From the NCBI GenBank assembly GCA_964558295.1, contig CAZLDQ010000004.1, forward strand, positions 1 to 59,628: a stretch of DNA of 59,628 nt, given 5' to 3'. The notes beneath the pieces are model-generated. The model was not told where the DNA came from and did not search any database. It saw only the letters and a program-made list of their open reading frames with translations. Of the stretch, positions 9,264 to 17,542 are shown one piece after another. The translations under genes were made by a program, and so were the position numbers. Source of the DNA: JBDKTH01 sp964558295. Its GTDB lineage: Bacteria > Planctomycetota > Planctomycetia > Pirellulales > Thermoguttaceae. Within the stretch, counting starts at the first letter, position 1, and the number at the start of each line of letters is the position of its first letter.

Positions 9264-10082
9264 ATGCCCACAGGTATTACCTACTATCGTCGGACGCCTG
9301 AGAAGGTCGTCAAATCGTCGAATCCCGCCGACGTGTTCACCGGTTGGAAGGAGCACGAATGCTGGATGTTCGTCTCGGCCCACGATGACGACATCGTGAC
9401 CGGAGGCGGCTTGACCTTTCTCTCCGCCATCCAAGAGGGAATCGAGGTTCACGCCGTGGTCACGACCGACGGCCGCATGGGCTACTGCCGGCCGGAGCAG
9501 CGACGCACGATCTCGCAGATCCGTTACGAGGAGGCCCGGGAGTCGTTCCAGGCCCTGGGCTTGCCCCTGGAGAATCTCCACTTCCTCAAGTTTCCCGATT
9601 GCAATCTGAGCCCCTATCGCGGCCGGCACTTCACCACGATTGGAGATCCCACCGAACTTGAAGGGGCCAGCGGACTCCAGAATGCCTACCCGTACATGCT
9701 GCGAAAGATCCGGCCGACCCGGGTGTTCCTCCCGACGCTTACCGACCTGCACCCCGACCACCGGATCGTGCACGAAGAAATGCTCATCAGTCTGTTCCAC
9801 GCCCAAGGGAACATCTGGCCGGAACTAGGCAAACCGATTGCCGAAATCCCTCGCGTCTATGAGTATGCCACCTACTGCGATTTCGCCACCCCGCCGCAGA
9901 TTCGCATTCAGGTACCCGAAGCGTTACTCTCGCGGAAGTTGGACGGCATTCGTGCCTACGCCAGCCAGGAACAGATCGAACTGTTGGTCGAGGTACAACG
10001 CCAGGCCGGCCCGGTGGAATATATCCGCGAAGTTGAATTCAATGTCCTCCATCCCGGGCAATACGAAGAGCAGTTCCGATAA
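9264..10082 (+). CDS. PIG-L family GlcNAc-type deacetylase
   Basis: About 272 aa, a zinc-dependent N-deacetylase of the PIG-L/LmbE/MshB family. The zinc/base motif is AHDDD (residues 39-43), aligning with the family AHPDDE: the His ligand and both Asp residues are kept while the final Glu is Ile. A further ligand motif, DLHPDHRIVHEEM, is present around residue 155. The ATG at 9264 follows AAGGA; an in-frame GTG at 9246 is possible. It sits between the SIS isomerase and the PF07090-like gene with short gaps, so removal of an acetyl or acyl group from an amino sugar before isomerisation is a reasonable proposal. The actual substrate is unknown. Confidence 0.82.
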   Translation: MPTGITYYRRTPEKVVKSSNPADVFTGWKEHECWMFVSAHDDDIVTGGGLTFLSAIQEGIEVHAVVTTDGRMGYCRPEQRRTISQIRYEEARESFQALGLPLENLHFLKFPDCNLSPYRGRHFTTIGDPTELEGASGLQNAYPYMLRKIRPTRVFLPTLTDLHPDHRIVHEEMLISLFHAQGNIWPELGKPIAEIPRVYEYATYCDFATPPQIRIQVPEALLSRKLDGIRAYASQEQIELLVEVQRQAGPVEYIREVEFNVLHPGQYEEQFR

Positions 10083-10117
10083 GGAATGATCCGACCTTCC
10101 CGCGAGTGTGATCTACC

Positions 10118-10870
10118 GTGCTTCCCAAGATTTGCTATCTCGGTGACGACTTCCTGACCGGCGCGGCGATCTACTTGGCCGGAATCATGACCCATTTCGG
10201 CCTGGACTACGACTATGTGCCCAGCGCCGAAAGCCCGGGCGAGGGGTTCACGGCCCAGCGGTACGCCCTGTACGTGATCAGTGACTATCCGGCCGCTCGC
10301 TTCAACAGCGAGCACCTCGATCATGTCGCCCAAGCGGTGCGCGACGGTTCCGGGCTGTTGATGCTCGGCGGTTGGGAGAGCTTTTTTGGCCGGCTCGGCG
10401 AATACCACCAGTCGCGGCTAGTTGACGTGTTGCCGGTCGTCATGCTCCACGAAGACGACCGGCGAAACTGTGCTCAGCCTTGCCTCGTCGAAAAGGTGGC
10501 CGATCATCCGATCCTGGAAGGCATTCCCTTCGAAACCCCTCCGGGCATTGGCGGCTTCAACGCATTTTCCCCGAAGCCGGACGCAACAACGCTGCTCACT
10601 TCGGTCCAATTCAGCGTGACGCAGTCGGCCGGTGAGTTTCACTTTACCCCCAAGCGACGAGCACCGCTCTTGGTGATCGGTCAGCACGGCCAGGGACGCA
10701 CCGCCGCCCTGGCCTGCGATGTGGCGCCCCATTGGATCGGCGGCATGGTCGACTGGGGCGACCAGCGGGTCGTCGTTGAGGTGGCTGGCGGGTTCATCGA
10801 CGTCGGCAATTGGTATGCGCAATTCTTCCGAAATCTGTTGACGTGGACCGGGCGGCTCGTGCGCCGTTGA
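10118..10870 (+). CDS. PF07090-like putative glutamine amidotransferase-fold protein
   Basis: 250 aa starting at GTG. The sequence matches the putative glutamine amidotransferase family (class I GATase-like, ThuA-like fold) through an opening strand KICYLGDDFLTGAA, the glycine turn LLMLGGWESFFGRLGEY, and late QGRTAALACDVAPHW. The glycine turn has no Cys at the position of a classical GATase nucleophile, which is usual for this family, so glutamine hydrolysis should not be assumed. It lies 35 bases after the PIG-L gene and 64 bases before the phosphofructokinase gene, probably in the same transcript. Its role in the cluster is unknown. Confidence 0.68.
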   Translation: MLPKICYLGDDFLTGAAIYLAGIMTHFGLDYDYVPSAESPGEGFTAQRYALYVISDYPAARFNSEHLDHVAQAVRDGSGLLMLGGWESFFGRLGEYHQSRLVDVLPVVMLHEDDRRNCAQPCLVEKVADHPILEGIPFETPPGIGGFNAFSPKPDATTLLTSVQFSVTQSAGEFHFTPKRRAPLLVIGQHGQGRTAALACDVAPHWIGGMVDWGDQRVVVEVAGGFIDVGNWYAQFFRNLLTWTGRLVRR

Positions 10871-10934
10871 ACATCGGATAGGCAAGTTGCTCGCTCCCCT
10901 TGAATCATCCTCGAAATGAAAGGTTCTTCCCACC

Positions 10935-12143
10935 ATGCTCCACGGCAATGCCATCATCGGCCAAAGTGGCGGCCCGACCAGTGTGATCAACGCCAGCCTC
11001 TGCGGGATCATCCAAGAAGCCCTCAAGCAAAAGGCGATCGAGAATGTCTTGGGCATGCAGTATGGCATCGAAGGGTTCATGAACGGAGAGGTGATTGATC
11101 TAGGACGCGAAGCGCCGGCCACGATCGAAGGGTTGCGGTCGACCCCCAGTTCCGCCCTGGGCAGTTGTCGTCACAAGCTCAAGGACCCCGATTTCGCCCC
11201 GATCCTCAAGAGACTCCGAGAGTACAACATCCGCTACATGTTCCTCATCGGCGGCAACGACACGATGGACACGATCCACCGCGTGGAAGCTTACTGCCGC
11301 CAGCAGGGCTACGATCTCATCGGAGTGGGCGTACCCAAGACGGTCGATAATGATTTGTTTGGCACCGACCACACCCCCGGCTTCGGCAGTGCTGCCCGGT
11401 ATGTGGCTCTCTCGGTCAAGCAGGCGGGCATGTTGGCGCGGGACATGAAGCGGGTCGACCAGTTTGTGGTCTTCCAGACCGTGGGCCGTTCAGCCGGTTG
11501 GCTTCCGGCGGCCAGCGCCTTGGCCAAAACCCACGAGGACGACGCCCCCCACATCATCCTCTTCCCCGAGCGCCCGTTTGAGCAAGAAAAGTTCCTTGCC
11601 GACGTCCGACGTTGCTACGACAAGCACGGTTGGTGCAGCATTGTCTGCGGCGAAGGGGTTTGCTACGCCGACGGCCGGCCGATCAGTGCGTCGAACACGA
11701 CCGACAAGTTCGCCAACATCGAGTTCGGGGCGATGGGTGGGACCAGTGCGGCCATGATGCTCCACCGGATGATCGCCAACGCCTTCGGCTGGCGCGGCGA
11801 GTTCCAGGTCTGTGAATCCCTCCAGATGGCGGCCGCCGATCGGACCTTTGCCGGCGATGTGGAAGAGGCTTACGCTTGTGGGCAGAAAGCCGTTCAGTTG
11901 GCCGTCGAGGGGGTGACCGGCCAAATGGTGAGCATTGTCCGCACGTCAACCACCCCCTATCAATGGACACTCGGGACATCCCCCCTGTCGGAAGTGGCGG
12001 TCAAGGCCAAACCGATGCCCGACGAGTATATCAATGCGGAGGCCAACTTCGTGACGCCGGCGTGCCTTGAGTACCTCAAGCCACTGGTCGGCCCCTTGCC
12101 GGAATATGTCCGTTTCAAGGGGATTCCGGCGAAAACGGTCTGA
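10935..12143 (+). CDS. diphosphate-type 6-phosphofructokinase
   Basis: 402 aa. It phosphorylates fructose-6-phosphate to fructose-1,6-bisphosphate, the committed step of glycolysis, and is reversible when PPi is the donor. Donor-specificity positions point to PPi: IGGNDT (residues 105-110) has Asp where ATP enzymes have Gly, and PKTVDND (134-140) has Lys where ATP enzymes have Gly. The first motif reads GGND rather than the usual GGDD. GTDHTPGFGSAARY and GAMGGTSAAMMLHR are also family-typical. It is the fourth gene of the sugar cluster, about 64 bases after its neighbour. PPi use is inferred from those residues. Confidence 0.87.
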   Translation: MLHGNAIIGQSGGPTSVINASLCGIIQEALKQKAIENVLGMQYGIEGFMNGEVIDLGREAPATIEGLRSTPSSALGSCRHKLKDPDFAPILKRLREYNIRYMFLIGGNDTMDTIHRVEAYCRQQGYDLIGVGVPKTVDNDLFGTDHTPGFGSAARYVALSVKQAGMLARDMKRVDQFVVFQTVGRSAGWLPAASALAKTHEDDAPHIILFPERPFEQEKFLADVRRCYDKHGWCSIVCGEGVCYADGRPISASNTTDKFANIEFGAMGGTSAAMMLHRMIANAFGWRGEFQVCESLQMAAADRTFAGDVEEAYACGQKAVQLAVEGVTGQMVSIVRTSTTPYQWTLGTSPLSEVAVKAKPMPDEYINAEANFVTPACLEYLKPLVGPLPEYVRFKGIPAKTV

Positions 12144-12212
12144 CCCTCTCCCCGCCCCTGTAGCGAATGCCCTTGGTAACGGGCCCTCGTTCAGTCGCAC
12201 CCACCAGTTGGG

Positions 12213-12240
12213 TTGCAACTTGGGTGGCAGTCTTTATACT
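12213..12240 (+). promoter_or_regulatory. promoter with overlapping palindrome upstream of the ROK kinase
   Basis: TTGCAA (12213-12218) and TATACT (12235-12240) are 16 bp apart. The -35 lies inside the palindrome GTTGCAAC (12212-12219), which is the centre of a longer imperfect inverted repeat with CCACC and GGTGG arms (about 12200-12227). A repressor bound there would block the -35, so the kinase may be regulated separately from the upstream operon. Confidence 0.42.
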
Positions 12241-12298
12241 ACGTCTTTCCCGGTTGGCCGGGCCATCTTTTGTCTTGCGTAATCCAGGTTAGTGAAAC

Positions 12299-13351
12299 AT
12301 GTTACAGCAGCGTCAGTTCATCGCGAAGCACGAAGCAAAGCCCCCCTTTTTCGTCGGAATTGATCTTGGTGGCACGAACATCAAGATGGGAGTCGTCGAC
12401 GATCTGGGGCGCACACTCTCCTGGTTGACGATTCCCACCCTGGTCGAGCAAGGAGGGGAAGACGCCGCACGTCGGATGGCTCAGGCGGTCGACAAAGTCA
12501 TCCACGAGGCCGGCTTGACCCGCTCGGACATCGTTCGGGTTGGACTCGGATCCCCCGGCACGATGGATATCCCCGCCGGCAAACTAGTCATTCCCGCCAA
12601 TCTCAAGGGATGGGAGCATTTCCCGATTCGTGATCGCGTAGCCCATCATTCCGGTTTCCCCGTCACGTTTGCCAACGATGCTACGGCTGCCGCCTATGGC
12701 GAGTTCTGGATCGGTTCCGGACGCGACTTCCACAGCATGGTCCTGCTCACCTTGGGTACGGGGATCGGCTGCGGGATCATTGTCGGCGACCTGCTGCTGG
12801 ACGGCGAGCACAGCCACGGCGGCGAATATGGCCATACGATCATCGACTGGCACGACGATGCTCGGATTTGCGCCTGCGGCCGGCGCGGACACCTCGAAGC
12901 GTATGCTAGTGCGACGGCCGTCACCAAGCGGGCCCAGGAACAACTCAACGCGGGACAGACCAGCTCGCTCAAAGCCCGGATTGCCAACGGCGAAGAACTC
13001 ACTCCCCTCTTGATCGCCCAAGAGGCCCAGGCCGGCGACGAGTTCTCTCGACAGATTATCTTTGACACGGCCAAGTATCTTGGCGTCGGGATCGTCAACC
13101 TGATGCATACGATCGACCCCAATGGGATCCTCGTCGGCGGCGCCATGACGTTTGGCGGAAACGACACCGAATTGGGCCGGACATTCCTCGAGCGGATTCG
13201 TCAGGAAGTCAAAGCCCGCGCCTATGCCGTGCCCGCGGAAAACACGGTCATTGATTTCGCCACTCTCGGCGGCGATGCCGGCTATATCGGCTCCGCCGGG
13301 ATCGCTCGAGCCGATTATCTCAAACAACGCCCGTCCCACGCGGCCGGCTGA
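12299..13351 (+). CDS. ROK family sugar kinase (glucokinase-like)
   Basis: 350 aa cytoplasmic kinase of the ROK family. It has the ATP-phosphate loop GIDLGGTNIKMG (residues 20-31), the catalytic Asp in FANDATAAAYGE (Asp127) and a second glycine loop LGTGIGCGI. The ROK zinc region is EYGHT (His179) followed by CACGRRGHLE (191-200): two Cys are kept but the usual third Cys is His198. There is no N-terminal HTH, so this is a kinase rather than a NagC/Mlc-type repressor. Likely substrates are glucose or a related hexose or amino sugar. It has its own predicted promoter and closes the sugar cluster, convergent with rsmE. Confidence 0.85.
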   Translation: MLQQRQFIAKHEAKPPFFVGIDLGGTNIKMGVVDDLGRTLSWLTIPTLVEQGGEDAARRMAQAVDKVIHEAGLTRSDIVRVGLGSPGTMDIPAGKLVIPANLKGWEHFPIRDRVAHHSGFPVTFANDATAAAYGEFWIGSGRDFHSMVLLTLGTGIGCGIIVGDLLLDGEHSHGGEYGHTIIDWHDDARICACGRRGHLEAYASATAVTKRAQEQLNAGQTSSLKARIANGEELTPLLIAQEAQAGDEFSRQIIFDTAKYLGVGIVNLMHTIDPNGILVGGAMTFGGNDTELGRTFLERIRQEVKARAYAVPAENTVIDFATLGGDAGYIGSAGIARADYLKQRPSHAAG

Positions 13352-13411
13352 TGCCCGAAGGACACTGTGCCAGCCAAGCCGGGCAAGGCCGAGCTTCCGG
13401 AACGCGCCGGT

Positions 13412-14143
13412 TTACGCATTGTGTGGCGTTTGGAGCACGGTGGCAACGAGAAACACCGCAGCCGTCTCGACTCGTAGAATCCGGGGGCCCAGGTCCACGG
13501 TCTGCCAGCCGGCGCTGGTGGCCAGGGCGACTTCTTCCGCGGCAAAGCCCCCTTCCGGACCGATCGCCATGAACACCGTGGGACGTCGGCCCTTCGGCAT
13601 CTCCAGGCTGGGCGGGGCGACATGAAGGGGCGCCTTGCCAGGGTGGGCCAACAGCCGTCGGGTGCCAGCCGGAGCGGCGGCAACATACGCGCTCCACTCC
13701 TCCGGCTCCGTGATCGTCATCAGGCGGTTCCGCCCACACTGCTTCGAGGCCTCAACTACCGTCCGTCGCAAACGATCGAGTGCTTGTTGGACAGGTTGGG
13801 CCACGGAGCGCGCCGTGATCAAGGGAACCAACCGGGCAACGCCCAATTCCACCACCTTTTCCACGAGCCACTTCTGCCGATCCCCTTTGGGAAGGGAAAC
13901 GCCCAGTACTAGCTCCAGCGGCAATTCTCGATCAGTCTCCAGGCGAGAAAGGACCGTCAGTTGCACCTCCGACCGCCCGACCTTTTCCACTTGGGCGGGG
14001 AATTCAGCCCCGGTGTCATCGAAAAGCGTCACACGGGTGCCCGCCTTGGCACGCATCACATGGATCAGGTGATGCGCTTCCGGACCATCGAGAACCACAT
14101 GATCTCCACAGATAGGGGGGGTAACAAAGTATCGCTCGGACAT
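13412..14143 (-). CDS. rsmE: 16S rRNA (uracil1498-N3)-methyltransferase
   Basis: 243 aa SPOUT-class methyltransferase that methylates U1498 of 16S rRNA. The N-terminal PUA-like domain (1-75) shows LDGPEAHHLIHVMRAKAG. The knotted SAM-binding domain carries EASKQCGRNR, IGPEGGFAAEEV and LGPRILRVETAAV, all diagnostic of RsmE. Length is normal for the family. It is convergent with the ROK kinase (about 60 bases) and divergent from the ExeA-like ATPase. It is a housekeeping gene with no evident link to its neighbours. Confidence 0.93.
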   Translation of the reverse strand: MSERYFVTPPICGDHVVLDGPEAHHLIHVMRAKAGTRVTLFDDTGAEFPAQVEKVGRSEVQLTVLSRLETDRELPLELVLGVSLPKGDRQKWLVEKVVELGVARLVPLITARSVAQPVQQALDRLRRTVVEASKQCGRNRLMTITEPEEWSAYVAAAPAGTRRLLAHPGKAPLHVAPPSLEMPKGRRPTVFMAIGPEGGFAAEEVALATSAGWQTVDLGPRILRVETAAVFLVATVLQTPHNA

Positions 14144-14352
14144 GGGCTCGTGTTAAGACGGATCGGTTATTCCGAATGAAGTTTCCATGCGGATTGTACC
14201 GAAAAGGAAAGTGCTGCGGAACTGATTTCCCCTGGATAGTGGGGGGCGTCAAGCCCCTGCACGATCCAGAGTCTGCTTCAAACATCTTGCGTAAAGGCAC
14301 CGGCCCAGCCGGTCGTTTGTCGAGGGACAGCCAGCCCGTGGGACGATTCTCC

Positions 14353-15156
14353 ATGTACCAAGCACACTGGGGCCTGGACGATACGCCGTTCAAAACCCAG
14401 TTGGATCCACGCTTCTTCTATCAGAGCCCAACCCATGAGGAGGCCCTGGCCCGGCTCCATTTCTTGGTCGAGCAGGACCGTCGCCTTGGTCTCCTTATAG
14501 GGGGAGAGGGAAGCGGCAAGTCGTTTCTCCTGGAAATCTTCGCCACGGAAATGCACCGGGCGGGACACGCGGTTGCGCGTTTCAACCTCTTGGGGGTTCA
14601 ACCCACCGAGTTCTTGTGGCTCCTGGCCAGTGAGTTTCGCCTCAACCCCGAACGGGAACTCCCTATCCCACTGCTTTGGCGCATGGTGACCGACCGACTC
14701 GCCGAATACCGCTATCAACAGCTCAAGGTGGTCGTGCTTTTGGACGACGCCGACCGAGCCAGCCCCGAGGTTCTCACGCAAGTGGCTCGTCTGGCCCAAG
14801 TCGATCTCTCCCCCGACTCACAATTGACAATCGTCCTCACCGCTCGACCGCAGCATCTCGGACGCTTGAACGAGTCGCTCCTGGAACGAACGGAACTACG
14901 AATCGACCTGGATCCCTGGCAACCCGACGACACTGAAGAGTTTTTGAACTCTTCGCTGGCCCAGGCCGGACGCAAAGAACCCGTGTTTGCCCCGCCGGCC
15001 GTCGTCCGGCTGCACGAGTTGGCCCAGGGGGTGCCACGCCGGATCAGTCAACTGGCCGACTTGGCCCTGTTGGCCGGCGCGGGACGCAATCTCGACCAAA
15101 TCGATGTCGACACGGTCGAATCGGTCTATCACGAGCTTGGAGTGGTCCAGGTGTAA
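14353..15156 (+). CDS. ExeA/GspA-like AAA ATPase
   Basis: About 267 aa P-loop ATPase of the ExeA family. It opens with the family-typical YQAHWGLDDTPFKTQLDPRF, followed by Walker A GGEGSGKS and Walker B VVVLLDDADRAS. A C-terminal helical part has GVPRRISQLADLALLAG, as in ExeA. The start at 14353 begins this conserved motif; an in-frame ATG at 14176 would add 59 unrelated residues. ExeA proteins assist type II secretion or pilus assembly, and shorter relatives occur as free-standing ATPases. No peptidoglycan-binding or transmembrane part is visible and no secretion genes are nearby, so the specific role is open. Confidence 0.78.
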   Translation: MYQAHWGLDDTPFKTQLDPRFFYQSPTHEEALARLHFLVEQDRRLGLLIGGEGSGKSFLLEIFATEMHRAGHAVARFNLLGVQPTEFLWLLASEFRLNPERELPIPLLWRMVTDRLAEYRYQQLKVVVLLDDADRASPEVLTQVARLAQVDLSPDSQLTIVLTARPQHLGRLNESLLERTELRIDLDPWQPDDTEEFLNSSLAQAGRKEPVFAPPAVVRLHELAQGVPRRISQLADLALLAGAGRNLDQIDVDTVESVYHELGVVQV

Positions 15157-15157
15157 C

Positions 15158-15325
15158 AAGAAATGCTGAATGCTGAATGCTCAATGAGGAATGGATAGAG
15201 GTGGAAAGCAGCTTGGGAAGAGTCTATCATTGATCGTTCTGGGGGCACCAGTTTGCACCGGTATTTTACCCGTAATCCACAACCCGTCGTATTCATCAAA
15301 CCTCACTGAACATTCAGCATTTCTT
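15158..15325. repeat. 168-bp element bounded by 15-bp inverted repeats
   Basis: AAGAAATGCTGAATG (15158-15172) is repeated perfectly in inverse at 15311-15325, filling almost the whole gap between the ExeA-like and DUF1611 genes. The left end continues with short GAATGCT-type direct repeats. A similar ATTCAGCATTCGGCATTCC string occurs near 44203. The layout is MITE-like or a dispersed intergenic repeat; no target-site duplication was established. Confidence 0.5.
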
Positions 15326-15328
15326 CCC

Positions 15329-16366
15329 ATGTCTCGCCGCTTGCTTATCCTCACCGATGGTTACAACCACGCGCATGTTGCAAAGACCGCCATCTGCGTG
15401 ATTCGCTATAAGTCTGAGGAGGTTGTAGCCGTTTTCGACCGCGCCGGCGCGGGAAAGACGTGCCAGGAAGTGCTGGGCGTGGGGGGGGCGATCCCTGTGG
15501 TCGGCTCACTGGCCGAGGCGCCGACGGCCAACACCCTGTTGATTGGCATTGCCCCTCCCGGTGGAAAGATCCCGCCGGCTTGGCGGCCAATCATCCTGGA
15601 GGCGATCCGCCGCAAGCTGAACATCCTTTCCGGGCTGCACGACTTCCTCTGCGACGATCCGGAGTTTGCCCAGGCCGCCCAGGAGTGCGGCGTGCAACTG
15701 ATCGACGTCCGTAAGAACGACGAACACGACGTGGCCAACCGCGAAGGCATCCGCGAAGGCTGTCTGCGGATCCATACAATCGGCACCGACTGCAGCGTGG
15801 GCAAGATGCTCACCTCGGTCGAAATCACGCGTGGCCTGAAACGCCGCGGCGTCGATTCCAAGTTCGTGGCCACCGGCCAGACCGGAATCATGATCGAAGG
15901 CGACGGCTGCCCGATCGACCGCGTGATTTCCGATTTCGTCAACGGCGCCGCCGAAAAACTCGTCCTGGCCAACCAGCATCACGAGGTGCTTGTGATCGAG
16001 GGACAAGGAACCCTCTTTCACCCGCGCTACTCGTGCGTCACCCTCGGATTGCTGCACGGCGTCATGCCCGACGGCCTGATTCTCTGCTATGAGATGGGAC
16101 GCGATCGGATCTACGGCATGGAACAGTTCCCCTTGCCCTCGCTCCAACGAGCCATCGAAGTCTATGAAATGGCGGCCAACCTCATGCATCCCTGTCACGT
16201 CATCGGCGTGGCCATCAACGGCAGCCAGTTCTCCGACGCCGAAGTGGCGGCCGAGCAGGAACGGGTCCGCCGCGAGCTGGGGTTGCCTGCCTGCGACGTC
16301 ATTCGCCATGGCTCCGACGAACTGGTCGAAGCCGTGCTCGCATTGAAGCAGAAGCTGAACAAATAG
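15329..16366 (+). CDS. DUF1611 family protein, DgcN-like (D-glutamate N-acetyltransferase candidate)
   Basis: About 345 aa. The first ~140 residues form a Rossmann-like N-terminal domain (opening RRLLILTDGYNHAH). The second half is a P-loop domain with GTDCSVGKM (152-160) and a following MIEGDGCPIDRV. This is the DUF1611 architecture. DUF1611 proteins paired with an enolase-superfamily epimerase have been characterised as DgcN, acetylating D-glutamate. Here the next gene is exactly such an epimerase, 138 bases downstream, which supports the assignment. I place the start at 15329; the longer in-frame start at 15191 runs through the repeat element. Function remains inferred until tested. Confidence 0.75.
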   Translation: MSRRLLILTDGYNHAHVAKTAICVIRYKSEEVVAVFDRAGAGKTCQEVLGVGGAIPVVGSLAEAPTANTLLIGIAPPGGKIPPAWRPIILEAIRRKLNILSGLHDFLCDDPEFAQAAQECGVQLIDVRKNDEHDVANREGIREGCLRIHTIGTDCSVGKMLTSVEITRGLKRRGVDSKFVATGQTGIMIEGDGCPIDRVISDFVNGAAEKLVLANQHHEVLVIEGQGTLFHPRYSCVTLGLLHGVMPDGLILCYEMGRDRIYGMEQFPLPSLQRAIEVYEMAANLMHPCHVIGVAINGSQFSDAEVAAEQERVRRELGLPACDVIRHGSDELVEAVLALKQKLNK

Positions 16367-16504
16367 CCCACCCGCAGGCCATCGTCCGCCGGCCACTAAA
16401 CGGTTGCCTGGTTGCACGGGTTCGTTGGATAACAACTTTTTAGCGGTCGGCGGTCGACGGCCTGCGGATTCCGTAGTATCCATCTCGCTTTCAGTCGAGC
16501 TGCC

Positions 16505-17542
16505 ATGCAACTTTTGCTCCATCAGTTCGATCTCCCCTTGCGGCACGTATTTACGATCTCGCGAGGTTCCACCCATGTCAGCCGCACGTTAATCGTGGAA
16601 CTCCAGCACGACGGTCTGCGTGGGTTCGGCGAAGCAGGCGAAAACAGCTTCTACGGGGCAACGCTCGAAAACATGCAGGCAGCCCTCCAGCGGGTACAAC
16701 CGCAATTGGAGGCTGCCGGCTTGCTCGATCCCGTCGAATTGTGGGACCGGCTCCACCCGGAGTTACAGTCCAACAGCTTCGCTCAGTGTGCCCTGGACAT
16801 CGCTGCTTGGGACCTGTGGGGCAAGGCCCACGGTCAGCCGCTCTGGAAACTATGGGGACTCGCCTGCCACGCTCTTCCCGTGACCGACTACACGATCGGC
16901 ATCGATTCAATTGACGTCATGGTCAAGAAGATGGAAGAGTTTCCCGGCTGGCCGATCTACAAGATCAAGCTCGGTACCCCCAACGACCTCGCCATTGTGC
17001 GCGCCTTGCGCAAGCACACCACGGCCGTATTCCGCGTCGACGCCAACTGTGCCTGGACAGCCGAGGAGACAATCCGTAACGCGGCCGCCCTCAAAGCGCT
17101 GGGCGTCGAGTTCATCGAGCAGCCGCTCCGCCCCGACGACTGGGAAGGGATGCGAGCGGTCTACGCTCAATCGGCCTTGCCGGTGATCGCCGACGAAAGT
17201 TGCCAGACCGAGGCCGACGTGGATCGCTGCGCCACTTGCTTCCATGGGGTCAACGTGAAGCTGGTCAAATGCGGCGGTCTCACCCCGGCCCGCCGAATGC
17301 TCGCCCGGGCTCGCCAATTGGGCCTCAAGACCATGGTCGGGTGCATGACCGAATCAACCGTGGGGATCTCGGCGATTGCCCAATTGCTGCCGATGCTCGA
17401 CTATGTCGACATGGACGGTGCCCTGCTTCTCGCCCAGGACATCGCCTCCGGTGTGACAATCCACCAAGGCGTCGTCCATCTTCCCGCGGAAAATGGTTGT
17501 GGCGTCACCCCACTTATGGGCTTTGACGAACAAAGCCGGTAA
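16505..17542 (+). CDS. enolase-superfamily dipeptide epimerase / DgcA-like racemase
   Basis: 345 aa, mandelate racemase/muconate-lactonising subgroup with the Ala-Glu epimerase pattern. Catalytic and metal residues are in place: KxK in IYKIKLG (Lys153, Lys155), Asp179 in RVDANCAW, Glu205 in FIEQPL, Asp230 in ADES, and Lys255 in VKLVKCGG. The C-terminal substrate loop has DYVDMDGALLL. Either L-Ala-D/L-Glu epimerase (murein peptide recycling) or N-acetyl-D-glutamate racemase (DgcA) fits. The adjacent DUF1611 gene favours the latter: the pair would turn D-glutamate into N-acetyl-L-glutamate. Substrate is not proven by sequence alone. Confidence 0.85.
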   Translation: MQLLLHQFDLPLRHVFTISRGSTHVSRTLIVELQHDGLRGFGEAGENSFYGATLENMQAALQRVQPQLEAAGLLDPVELWDRLHPELQSNSFAQCALDIAAWDLWGKAHGQPLWKLWGLACHALPVTDYTIGIDSIDVMVKKMEEFPGWPIYKIKLGTPNDLAIVRALRKHTTAVFRVDANCAWTAEETIRNAAALKALGVEFIEQPLRPDDWEGMRAVYAQSALPVIADESCQTEADVDRCATCFHGVNVKLVKCGGLTPARRMLARARQLGLKTMVGCMTESTVGISAIAQLLPMLDYVDMDGALLLAQDIASGVTIHQGVVHLPAENGCGVTPLMGFDEQSR

